Origin: an uncultured Lachnospiraceae bacterium
GTDB lineage: Bacteria; Bacillota; Clostridia; Lachnospirales; Lachnospiraceae
Assembly: GCA_934434905.1 (NCBI GenBank)
Contig: CAKSAI010000032.1
Location: 1 to 18,455, forward strand
Length of the DNA stretch: 18,455 bases
Reading direction: 5' to 3'
Shown: piece after piece, positions 7,615 through 13,483 of the stretch
Numbering within the stretch: position 1 is the first letter of the stretch
Layout of the letters: each line of letters opens with the position of its first letter
Made by a program: the position numbers and the translations under genes
Notes under the pieces: generated by a model
The model's input: only the letters and a program-made list of their open reading frames with translations
The model's database searches: none
Told to the model about the DNA's origin: nothing

Positions 7615-8139
7615 CTACTTTCCTTCGTATGTAATGATGCTGTCTACATTGTATCCGGCAAGACGTTCTCTGCCCTTCAAGCCCGCAAGCTCCATGACGA
7701 AGCAGATCTTGACTACCACGCCGCCCAGCTGCTCTATCATGCCTGCAATCGCCTCAATGGTTCCGCCTGTGGCGATCAGATCATCAATGATGACCACCTT
7801 CTGGCCCGGCTTAATGGCGTCCTTGTGCATCTCCACCACAGCTTTGCCGTACTCCAGCTCATATTCCGCCGAAATGGTCTCACATGGGAGCTTGCCCTTC
7901 TTGCGCACCGGAACAAAGCTCTTGTGCGCTGCGTATGCCACCGGAACACCAAAGATAAATCCGCGGGACTCCGGTCCCACGATCACATCATAGTCCACAT
8001 CCTTTACCATATCCAACAGGCCGTCCACCGCCATTGCCAGTCCATCTGCATCCTGCAGAATGCTGGTCACATCGCGGAAGATAATGCCCGGCTCCGGAAA
8101 ATCCGGGATACTTCTCACATAATCCTCTAATTTCTTCAT
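7615..8139 (-). CDS. apt: Adenine phosphoribosyltransferase
   Basis: Salvages adenine with PRPP to AMP and pyrophosphate in the cytoplasm. The 174 residues match the family length. The N-terminal IPDFPEPGIIFRDVT (11-25) is the adenine-enzyme hood and loop. VGPESRGFIFG (54-64) is the conserved substrate loop, and VVIIDDLIATGGTIEA (115-130) is the PRPP-binding motif with its two Asp. GGAGGG precedes the ATG. It is the first gene after a near-consensus promoter and heads an operon with ispF, the GNAT gene and the GH20-like gene. In many Firmicutes apt lies beside relA; that is not the case here. Confidence 0.97.
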   Translation of the reverse strand: MKKLEDYVRSIPDFPEPGIIFRDVTSILQDADGLAMAVDGLLDMVKDVDYDVIVGPESRGFIFGVPVAYAAHKSFVPVRKKGKLPCETISAEYELEYGKAVVEMHKDAIKPGQKVVIIDDLIATGGTIEAIAGMIEQLGGVVVKICFVMELAGLKGRERLAGYNVDSIITYEGK

Positions 8140-8170
8140 GATTACCCTCCAGATTCAGAAGTTTCAATGT

Positions 8171-8188
8171 CATCCGCCCGGGGCGGAT
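8171..8188 (-). other. GC-rich hairpin in the apt 5' leader
   Basis: A near-perfect inverted repeat (ATCCGCCC against GGGCGGAT) lies between the apt transcription start and its ribosome site, with no T run. It could stabilise the leader or bind a regulator; the role is unknown. Confidence 0.45.
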
Positions 8189-8203
8189 CTATGTCCACGG
8201 AAT

Positions 8204-8232
8204 ATTATAGACATTTTTGCCGGATTCGTCAA
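8204..8232 (-). promoter_or_regulatory. Sigma-A-type promoter of the apt operon
   Basis: -35 TTGACG (8227-8232), 17-base spacer, consensus -10 TATAAT (8204-8209) on the minus strand. The start would be near 8197, giving a leader of about 58 bases before apt. Confidence 0.85.
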
Positions 8233-8270
8233 CTAAAATACGGCGCCCTTTTTCCAAAAACTACCTATAA

Positions 8271-8780
8271 TTACCGGTCGAAAAGTACATTCCGGTACTT
8301 CGCAAGCCCCCGCAGCAGAACACTGCCCATGACCACGCAGGTGATTGCCTCCCCGATTCCGACTGTCAGTGCATTAAAGGGAAGGGACCAGTCGATGCCA
8401 TGATACTCTGTGACAAAGCCATAGCCGTAGCGCAGTACGAAGGGAACGATCACCATATTGGCGACCACCGGCGGCAGCGTACATGCGAATTTATGCTTTC
8501 GCAAAAGATACGTTCCCACCGCTCCGATCAGCGTCGCAAGGCTTCCGAACAGCACATCCACCACGATCCCGCCGGTCATAAGGTTCGCCAAAAGACACCC
8601 CAGCCAGAGCCCCGGAATAGCCGCAGTGGTAAATACCGGTAAAATGCATAACGCTTCGGAAATCCGCACCTGAATCGTGCCTGACGCCAGCCCCATGGCT
8701 GCGCTTACGTAGGTGAGTGCCACATAAATGGCAGCGATCATGGCTGCCTGCACCAGAAATAATACTTTCCTGCTTCTCAT
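8271..8780 (-). CDS. queT: QueT-family transporter (queuosine-precursor ECF substrate-binding subunit)
   Basis: A 169-residue very hydrophobic membrane protein with about five to six transmembrane segments. Recognisable QueT patterns are AAIYVALTYV near the N-terminus, the charged block IQVRISEALCILPVFT, then GLWLGCLLANLMTGG and DVLFGSLATLIGAVGTYLLR. QueT is the substrate-specific subunit of an energy-coupling-factor transporter for preQ1/preQ0-type queuosine precursors and uses the shared EcfA-EcfA'-EcfT module encoded elsewhere. I start at ATG 8780, where AAAGGAG lies eight bases upstream; a TTG two codons earlier is less likely. The preQ1-I riboswitch just upstream independently supports the substrate. 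The gene is monocistronic, followed by the apt promoter without a clear terminator. Confidence 0.93.
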   Translation of the reverse strand: MRSRKVLFLVQAAMIAAIYVALTYVSAAMGLASGTIQVRISEALCILPVFTTAAIPGLWLGCLLANLMTGGIVVDVLFGSLATLIGAVGTYLLRKHKFACTLPPVVANMVIVPFVLRYGYGFVTEYHGIDWSLPFNALTVGIGEAITCVVMGSVLLRGLAKYRNVLFDR

Positions 8781-8788
8781 TTTCAATT

Positions 8789-8831
8789 CTCCTTTAGTTT
8801 TGTTTTACGAGTGGAAGGTCTCGAACACTCG
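8789..8831 (-). promoter_or_regulatory. preQ1-I riboswitch controlling queT
   Basis: On the minus strand a 6-bp stem CGAGTG/CACTCG (8826-8831 with 8808-8813) encloses a 12-base loop TTCGAGACCTTC. An A-rich tail follows, ending in ACTAAAGGAG, which merges with the queT ribosome site. Stem, 12-base loop beginning TTC, A-rich tail and ACTAA match the class I preQ1 aptamer (H-type pseudoknot). Because the tail contains the Shine-Dalgarno, ligand binding should hide it and shut off translation. Gene identity and structure support each other. Confidence 0.85.
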
Positions 8832-8878
8832 GATTGGTTCGCGGCAAATGCCTTGTTATAGGCTTTGCAACGGCTCAC

Positions 8879-8907
8879 AGTATAACACATTGAAATGAGA
8901 AAGGCAA
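8879..8907 (-). promoter_or_regulatory. Sigma-A-type promoter of queT
   Basis: -35 TTGCCT (8902-8907), 17-base spacer, -10 TATACT (8879-8884). It is placed about 40 bases before the riboswitch. The intervening leader contains a hairpin (GCAAAGCCT against AGGCATTTGC) of unknown role. Confidence 0.75.
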
Positions 8908-8983
8908 GTTCAATCCAAAAAAGTCCAACTTCGGTAAAAGGGGAAACTCTTTAAGTGTTGTCTTTCTGTTATTTAGCAATCTC

Positions 8984-9012
8984 TTGACATTCGTCACTTA
9001 TATATATACAAT
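8984..9012 (+). promoter_or_regulatory. Sigma-A-type promoter of the Uma2 gene
   Basis: Consensus -35 TTGACA (8984-8989), 17-base spacer containing an AT run, -10 TACAAT (9007-9012). It is divergent from the queT promoter and gives a leader of about 75 bases. Confidence 0.8.
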
Positions 9013-9094
9013 AACAAATAGAACAAGATGACAAGAATGGAACTATTCCCATAACATAACCATAGTGCATATAGCACAGAAAGGACGTGAATTT

Positions 9095-9637
9095 ATGGCG
9101 TTACCATTGCAAACACCTTACTCTCTGGATTACATCTACTCTCTGCCAGACGGCGAACGCGCGGAACTGATTGACGGCCAGATTTATGACATGGCGCCCC
9201 CAAACCGAATGCATCAGGAGATCAGCTTCACCCTCTCCAGGAAGATTGCAGATTATATTGATTCCAATGGTGGCTCCTGCAAGGTCTATCCTGCCCCATT
9301 TGCCGTATTCCTGAATGATGATAATATGAATTACGTTGAGCCGGATATCAGTGTTATTTGCGACAAGAACAAGCTTTCAGATAAGGGCTGCCACGGTGCA
9401 CCGGATTGGATAATTGAGATTGTTTCTCCTGCCACGCGCACAAGAGACTACGGGATCAAGCTTTTCAAATATCGTTCCGTCGGTGTCCGTGAATACTGGA
9501 TTGTTGACCCGGCCAATAAGCGGGTCTGTGTGTACAATTTCGGCAATGATGAAATGAATGAATACACCTTTTCTGATACCGTAAAAGCCGGCATTTATTC
9601 AGACCTTGCAATCAACTTCGCCGAATTAAATATCTGA
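9095..9637 (+). CDS. Uma2-family (DUF820) putative restriction-endonuclease-fold protein
   Basis: A 180-residue soluble protein with the PD-(D/E)XK fold pattern of Uma2/DUF820. The N-terminal AELIDGQIYDM (23-33) matches the conserved E-x-x-x-G segment. Asp84 lies in VEPDISVI and Glu108 in WIIEIVSPAT; the final Lys position is V110, as usual in this family. The SVGVREYWIVDP block is the family hallmark. Uma2 proteins are abundant in cyanobacteria and sporadic elsewhere; their biological role is unsettled. I start at ATG 9095 because AAAGGA precedes it; an upstream in-frame ATG at 9065 lacks a good site. It is the only plus-strand gene between the flanking minus-strand units, with its own promoter and terminator, and no methylase or toxin/antitoxin partner is adjacent. 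Confidence 0.9.
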   Translation: MALPLQTPYSLDYIYSLPDGERAELIDGQIYDMAPPNRMHQEISFTLSRKIADYIDSNGGSCKVYPAPFAVFLNDDNMNYVEPDISVICDKNKLSDKGCHGAPDWIIEIVSPATRTRDYGIKLFKYRSVGVREYWIVDPANKRVCVYNFGNDEMNEYTFSDTVKAGIYSDLAINFAELNI

Positions 9638-9643
9638 TCCACC

Positions 9644-9670
9644 GCCCCCGGGTGCTGCCTGGGGGCTTCT
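9644..9670 (+). terminator. Intrinsic terminator of the Uma2 gene
   Basis: A 9-bp GC-rich stem (9644-9652 with 9658-9666, one G-T pair) with a 5-base loop is followed by TTCTTATT, six bases after the stop codon. Confidence 0.8.
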
Positions 9671-9687
9671 TATTCTCCCTGCCTTGT

Positions 9688-9717
9688 AAAAAATCCCCGG
9701 GCTGCTGCCCAGGGATT
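9688..9717 (-). terminator. Intrinsic terminator of the SPFH-zinc ribbon-TPM operon
   Basis: On the minus strand an 11-bp stem (9707-9717 with 9692-9702, one wobble pair) with a 4-base loop is followed by six T (9688-9693). It lies about 15 bases after the TPM-gene stop, back to back with the Uma2 terminator. Confidence 0.85.
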
Positions 9718-9731
9718 CATAGGGATTCCTA

Positions 9732-10553
9732 TTAGAATTTTCCGCCTCCGCCGCCATGCGTCGTACCGGAAGACGAAGTGTGTGTACTGCTGCCGGAAGA
9801 GGAATCGTTGTCCTTCGGCTTCTCTGTCCGGGTAACGGTGTGGTAGAGGAACATATCCCGGCTCTCGGTGATATTCAGACTCCCCTTCTTCACATAGCTG
9901 TTTGCAGCCGCCTGACTGCGCACTGTCTTCAGCTTACTCTTCATGCTGCCCACAACGATCAGTGCAAGGAGCACGCCGATACCAATGGAAACGAGAATCC
10001 AGATCTTCGACAGCGGCTCACGGGGCAGTGTACCGCTATCATAGGGTACACCGGTCTTGGCCTGGTTGATAAAATCATCACACAGGTCAGCGTAGGTGTC
10101 AAATGCGGCAGCATAATTGCCGTCCGACAGATCAGGCTTCATCTTATCCCCGATGTATTGAATACCGGCATCGGTGAATATATCGATCCCATACCCGCAG
10201 GTTGAGATCCACCAGTCACGATCCTCCATGCTGATAAGCAGCAGGACACCGTCCCTGTCTTCTCCGTAGCCATAATTACACTGATCATAGACCTCGTCAG
10301 CATAATCTCTGACCGCACGGCCTTCCAGATCATTCGTCGTGATAACAATCACATCAACATCCTGACGCAGACTGATCTCATCCAGCTTGGCGAGAAGCTC
10401 CGCCTCTTCGCTGTCGGACAAAAGGTCTGCCATATCCATCACGCGCTCATATTCACTGGCAAAGCCATTCGTTCCTGCCGCAGACGCCGGCACTGCCATA
10501 CCAAGGCAGAGGGCGAGTACGAACAGAATGGTTGTCATTTTCTTCTTCATCAT
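9732..10553 (-). CDS. TPM-domain membrane protein (YdjH/YgcG-like)
   Basis: A 273-residue exported membrane protein. It has a signal peptide (Met-Lys-rich start, hydrophobic core, ASAA cleavage region near 26) and a TPM domain at about 35-165 (VYDQCNYGYGEDRDGVLLLIS is its typical core). A transmembrane helix (IWILVSIGIGVLLALIVVG, about 188-206) follows, then a cytoplasmic basic region and a Ser/Thr/Gly tail ending GGGGGKF. The TPM domain would face outside. Glycine-rich tails are common in YgcG relatives. Its ATG overlaps the preceding gene's TGA (ATGA), so translation is coupled. In Bacillus subtilis, YdjH is the matching TPM partner in the pspA-ydjGHI operon and takes part in membrane recruitment of the SPFH protein. 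The biochemical activity is unknown. Confidence 0.85.
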   Translation of the reverse strand: MMKKKMTTILFVLALCLGMAVPASAAGTNGFASEYERVMDMADLLSDSEEAELLAKLDEISLRQDVDVIVITTNDLEGRAVRDYADEVYDQCNYGYGEDRDGVLLLISMEDRDWWISTCGYGIDIFTDAGIQYIGDKMKPDLSDGNYAAAFDTYADLCDDFINQAKTGVPYDSGTLPREPLSKIWILVSIGIGVLLALIVVGSMKSKLKTVRSQAAANSYVKKGSLNITESRDMFLYHTVTRTEKPKDNDSSSGSSTHTSSSGTTHGGGGGKF

Positions 10554-11632
10554 CTCGTCCCTCCCTTACAGTATTCCCATGACATGCAGCTGAGCACCAC
10601 GGACAGTCCAAGTGTCCATTTGCGCGCTGCCGCCTTATCCACAGGCAGGTCACCCACGAACTTGCCGGTCTGTCCGTTCATGGCAAAGGTGTACTTACCG
10701 CCATTCCACGTGGTGTTCAAAAGCCACACCGGATACAGCGCGTACTTTGCCTTACCACCGTGAAGCTGTATGTTACTGCTCTCCGGCACAACCGAGGCAT
10801 AGCCCTGCACCGTCGAAGCAAATGCCGCCTCGGTAGAATGCTTGACACGTGTATTGGCACGCTCAATGCTTTCCTCGGCAGTTACATCGTATTTATCCGC
10901 CAGATATCCAGCCAGATATGCCGTCTGAAAATCCACCGCATCGGAAAAATCGTAAGGTTCGATGGACTCCATCAGATCGTCCGCCATCTTGGACGAACCA
11001 TCTACCGGAACATGCTCAAAGCCGATGCTGCCACCGCGATGCACAAGGAAGTGGCTGGTCTCGGTGTAATCGTAGTTGCTGTCGCTCCACGTCCGTATCT
11101 TTGTCGCGCGATAGCGTACCTGTGCGTCCGCATCTGTGTCGAACAGCCAGAACGGCACATACACACCCTTGATCTCGTCAATGTGATTCTGATCCTTAAA
11201 CACCTTCGGCAGCAGCCGCTTGCCGGATAAGTGTCTCATAAGTCCTGCCTTTGCCGCCTTCTTGTCCAGTTTGAACGGAATCACGATATCCGGCTTCAAC
11301 GCACCTGAGAATTGTCCCATCATCACTACGGGATTACCGCAGAACGGGCAGGATGTCGCTGCCATATTCTCATCGCCCACAATCTCACCACCGCAGGATT
11401 TGCAGACATAAGAACGCAGCCCATCGGCTTCACCTTCCTGCCACTCGCTTCCCGCTGACGTCTCCCATTCCATGCTGTCGGCCTGCTCGCCCTGCAGCTC
11501 GGCATCATAACCCGCAAGCGCTTCCATCTCAAACTCAGTGTCACAGAACGGACACTTCATCTTCTGAAGGGAGCTGTCGAAGGCTATCGCACCGCCACAG
11601 CAGGGACATTTGTATTCCTGCAACGTTTGCAT
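10550..11632 (-). CDS. Double zinc-ribbon protein (YdjG-like)
   Basis: A 360-residue protein with two N-terminal zinc ribbons: Cys9, Cys12, Cys27, Cys30 and Cys77, Cys80, Cys95, Cys98, joined by an acidic linker. Homologues are often named TFIIB-type zinc-ribbon proteins, but this reflects the metal site and not a proven transcription role. Residues about 110-340 form a mixed domain without a known catalytic motif. The C-terminus has a short hydrophobic stretch (WTLGLSVVLSCMSW) and ends KGGTR. Bacillus YdjG, the likely counterpart, is a membrane protein, so this short end is notable. GGAGGAG lies six bases before the ATG. It follows the SPFH gene by 18 bases and overlaps the TPM gene by four. 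Function is inferred only from this arrangement. Confidence 0.82.
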   Translation of the reverse strand: MQTLQEYKCPCCGGAIAFDSSLQKMKCPFCDTEFEMEALAGYDAELQGEQADSMEWETSAGSEWQEGEADGLRSYVCKSCGGEIVGDENMAATSCPFCGNPVVMMGQFSGALKPDIVIPFKLDKKAAKAGLMRHLSGKRLLPKVFKDQNHIDEIKGVYVPFWLFDTDADAQVRYRATKIRTWSDSNYDYTETSHFLVHRGGSIGFEHVPVDGSSKMADDLMESIEPYDFSDAVDFQTAYLAGYLADKYDVTAEESIERANTRVKHSTEAAFASTVQGYASVVPESSNIQLHGGKAKYALYPVWLLNTTWNGGKYTFAMNGQTGKFVGDLPVDKAAARKWTLGLSVVLSCMSWEYCKGGTR

Positions 11633-11650
11633 AAATTCTCCTCCGCTTTA

Positions 11651-13072
11651 TTACTTTATATCATTATCATCAAAGATATCACCGCACTCCGGGCAGAATT
11701 TCGGGGGATGCGTGGGATCTTCCGGCTCCCAGCCACATTTATCGCAGCGATAGAGGGGAGCGCCCTCCGGCTTCTTCGCACCACAGTTCTGACAGAACCT
11801 GCCCTTATTGACCGTACCGCAGGAACAGGTCCAGCCATCGGCTTCGACAGGCTTCGGTGAACCGCACTCCGGACAGAACTTACCGGTTGCAGTTGCTCCG
11901 CAGGAGCACTTCCATGCACCGGCCACAGGCTGTGGTTCCGGCTTCTTCGCGCCGCATTCCGGACAGAACTTACCGGTTACGGTTGCTCCGCAGGAGCATT
12001 TCCATGCATCAGCTGCCGGAGCTGCCTGCTGTTGCTGTGTCTGCTGTTGCTGTGCCTGTTGCTGCTGACCCATGGAGTACAGATTCTGTGCATTCATACC
12101 GCCGCCTGCATTCATCGCCATGCCCATACCCATAAATCCGGTCATTGCACCGGCGGAATTCCCGGCAGCCGTCTTCATGGCGTCTGCCTGTGCACCCACA
12201 AGGGTTGCCGCCGCCATGGTGGGATCACGCATGATCGCTGTACGCTGTGCCTGCTTGATCATCTCCGCATCTTCTTCCGGCAGAGTGACTGAACCAAGCG
12301 CAATGCTGACAACCTTCAGACCGCGCAGTGCCCCCCACTTCTCGGAGAGTGCTGTATTCATGGCCTCTTCAAGCTCTGTATTGTGGGTGACAATCTGATT
12401 GGGACGCATCTCCAAATCGGACAGTCTGCCGAATGCCGGCTGCAGAGCGCTGATGAATTCCGTCTTAAGCTGGCTGTCCAGCTCGTCACGGGTATAATCC
12501 TGCTCTACATTGCCGCACACATTGGTGTAGAACAGCAACGGATCGGCAATCTTATAGGAATATACGCCGGAGCATCGTACCGATACATCCACATCCAGTC
12601 CGATCTTGGAATCCACCACACGGAAGGGAATCGGATTCGGTGTTCCGAACTTGTTGTCGATCAATTCCTTCATATTAAAATAGTAAACACGCTGATCCTT
12701 ACCGGTGTCACCACCATAGGTAAAACGCTTGCCGATGGTTCGGAAGGTCTCCCGGATGCTGTCTCCGAGATTACCGGAGAAGATCGACGGCTCAGTAGAA
12801 CTGTCGTATGTAAACTCGCCTGGCTCAGCACAGACTTCCACGATCTTGCCCTGCTCAACAATGATCATACACTGACCGTCAGCCACAGCGATTCCCGATC
12901 CGTTTGTGATAATGTTATCACTCCCCTTTGTGTTGGAAGAACGGCCGCTGACACGCTTCTGTCCCTTGGTAACGAGCACCTCCTTCGGCATGGATTCACA
13001 ATAGAAAAACTCTTTCCACTGATCGGCAAGGGTGCCGCCCAGTGCGCCTATCCCGGCTTTAATAAGTCCCAT
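11651..13072 (-). CDS. SPFH/Band 7 protein with four C-terminal zinc ribbons (YdjI-like)
   Basis: A 473-residue protein of the YdjI-type SPFH group (the virion-core-protein-like family in some databases). Residues about 25-280 are the SPFH region (VLVTKGQKRV, GIAVADGQCMIIVEQGKIVEV, MRDPTMAAATLVGAQADAM). Then come a Gly/Met-rich stretch (about 303-335), a Gln-rich linker (336-349) and four zinc ribbons. Their Cys sets are 359/361/370/373, 389/391/400/403, 416/418/427/430 and a rubredoxin-like 443/446/460/463. There is no transmembrane helix, so membrane contact probably needs partners. I start at ATG 13072 (AAAGGAG eight bases upstream); an upstream in-frame start at 13090 is rejected. It is the first gene of the operon. 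A role in membrane-stress or membrane-domain organisation is inferred from Bacillus YdjI. Confidence 0.88.
   Translation of the reverse strand: MGLIKAGIGALGGTLADQWKEFFYCESMPKEVLVTKGQKRVSGRSSNTKGSDNIITNGSGIAVADGQCMIIVEQGKIVEVCAEPGEFTYDSSTEPSIFSGNLGDSIRETFRTIGKRFTYGGDTGKDQRVYYFNMKELIDNKFGTPNPIPFRVVDSKIGLDVDVSVRCSGVYSYKIADPLLFYTNVCGNVEQDYTRDELDSQLKTEFISALQPAFGRLSDLEMRPNQIVTHNTELEEAMNTALSEKWGALRGLKVVSIALGSVTLPEEDAEMIKQAQRTAIMRDPTMAAATLVGAQADAMKTAAGNSAGAMTGFMGMGMAMNAGGGMNAQNLYSMGQQQQAQQQQTQQQQAAPAADAWKCSCGATVTGKFCPECGAKKPEPQPVAGAWKCSCGATATGKFCPECGSPKPVEADGWTCSCGTVNKGRFCQNCGAKKPEGAPLYRCDKCGWEPEDPTHPPKFCPECGDIFDDNDIK
11862..12008 (-). repeat. Direct DNA repeats encoding zinc ribbons
   Basis: Two ~57-base copies (11862-11918 and 11952-12008) with a 90-base period differ at only a few positions and encode zinc ribbons 1 and 2 of the SPFH protein. 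Ribbon 3 is a diverged unit of similar layout. This indicates recent in-frame tandem duplication. Confidence 0.85.
12026..12067 (-). repeat. Gln-codon low-complexity tract
   Basis: CAG/CAA repeats encode a near-pure Gln run (residues 336-349, interrupted by Ala and Thr) that separates the SPFH part from the zinc ribbons and probably forms a flexible linker. It is a potential slippage site. Confidence 0.8.
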
Positions 13073-13104
13073 AAGAATGACTCCTTTCAAAAAAATTTGT
13101 TTTT

Positions 13105-13119
13105 CCGGCGTGATGCCGG
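13105..13119 (-). other. Short hairpin in the SPFH-gene leader
   Basis: A 5-bp GC stem CCGGC/GCCGG with a 5-base loop lies upstream of the ribosome site and is followed, a few bases later, by a T run (13091-13096 region). It is too weak and displaced to be a confident attenuator. Confidence 0.3.
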
Positions 13120-13134
13120 TTGATTACGCATTCT

Positions 13135-13163
13135 TGTATAAAATACCTGCTAAAATATTTTAA
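13135..13163 (-). promoter_or_regulatory. Possible promoter of the SPFH operon
   Basis: -35 TTAAAA (13158-13163), 17-base spacer, -10 TATACA (13135-13140). The -35 is weak. I looked for a sigma-W-like TGAAAC with CGTA and did not find a convincing pair. Confidence 0.4.
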
Positions 13164-13240
13164 CATACGACATCCGAAAAGTACAGTATATTTTTGAATT
13201 CTGACCGTTTGGACATCACACCTCACCCTTCAACCGCTCA

Positions 13241-13435
13241 CTATTTGCAAACACCCAAATGAAGCACAACCTGACTGTCAACCAGCCTTTTCTGTAGCTG
13301 CGACACATCTAATTGACTGAAATCGTTCGTCATTGCCGCTGCCAGTGCGGCTGATATTCCTGCGAATCCGCCGCCGCATACCAGAACATCACACTTGTAT
13401 GCTATTTCCGTTTCTATTCTCTCTGTTATTCTCAT
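13241..13435 (-). pseudogene. Internally deleted remnant of an FAD-dependent oxidoreductase
   Basis: An intact 64-codon frame with a good ribosome site (GGAGG five bases before ATG), but its content is two ends of a much larger protein. Residues 1-34 are the N-terminal FAD-binding Rossmann start (CDVLVCGGGFAGISAALAAA, with the GGGxxG dinucleotide motif). Residues 35-60 (MTNDFSQLDVSQLQKRLVDSQ) match the C-terminal tail typical of the PF12831-type FAD-dependent oxidoreductases of about 400-450 residues. The whole middle is missing, so it cannot bind FAD or catalyse. It lies 48 bases after the choloylglycine hydrolase gene, in the same orientation, so it was probably the second gene of that transcript. 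That the tail is from the same ancestral gene is inferred from the pattern. Confidence 0.75.
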
Positions 13436-13483
13436 ATTGTCCTCCGTAAATTAAAAATTTTAACATTCTTTTAAAATTTCTTC

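Noticed and set aside
11862..12067. CRISPR-like repeats
   Set aside because: The repeats are in-frame coding duplications of zinc ribbons and a Gln tract, without regular spacers or cas genes.
12072..13123. Plus-strand frames opposite the SPFH gene
   Set aside because: Shadow frames of a well-supported SPFH gene, including Cys-rich translations of the Gln-codon tract.
13169..13225. Possible 18-residue minus-strand peptide downstream of the oxidoreductase remnant
   Set aside because: A GGTGAGGTG stretch precedes an ATG, but the frame is very short and matches nothing I know; too little support.
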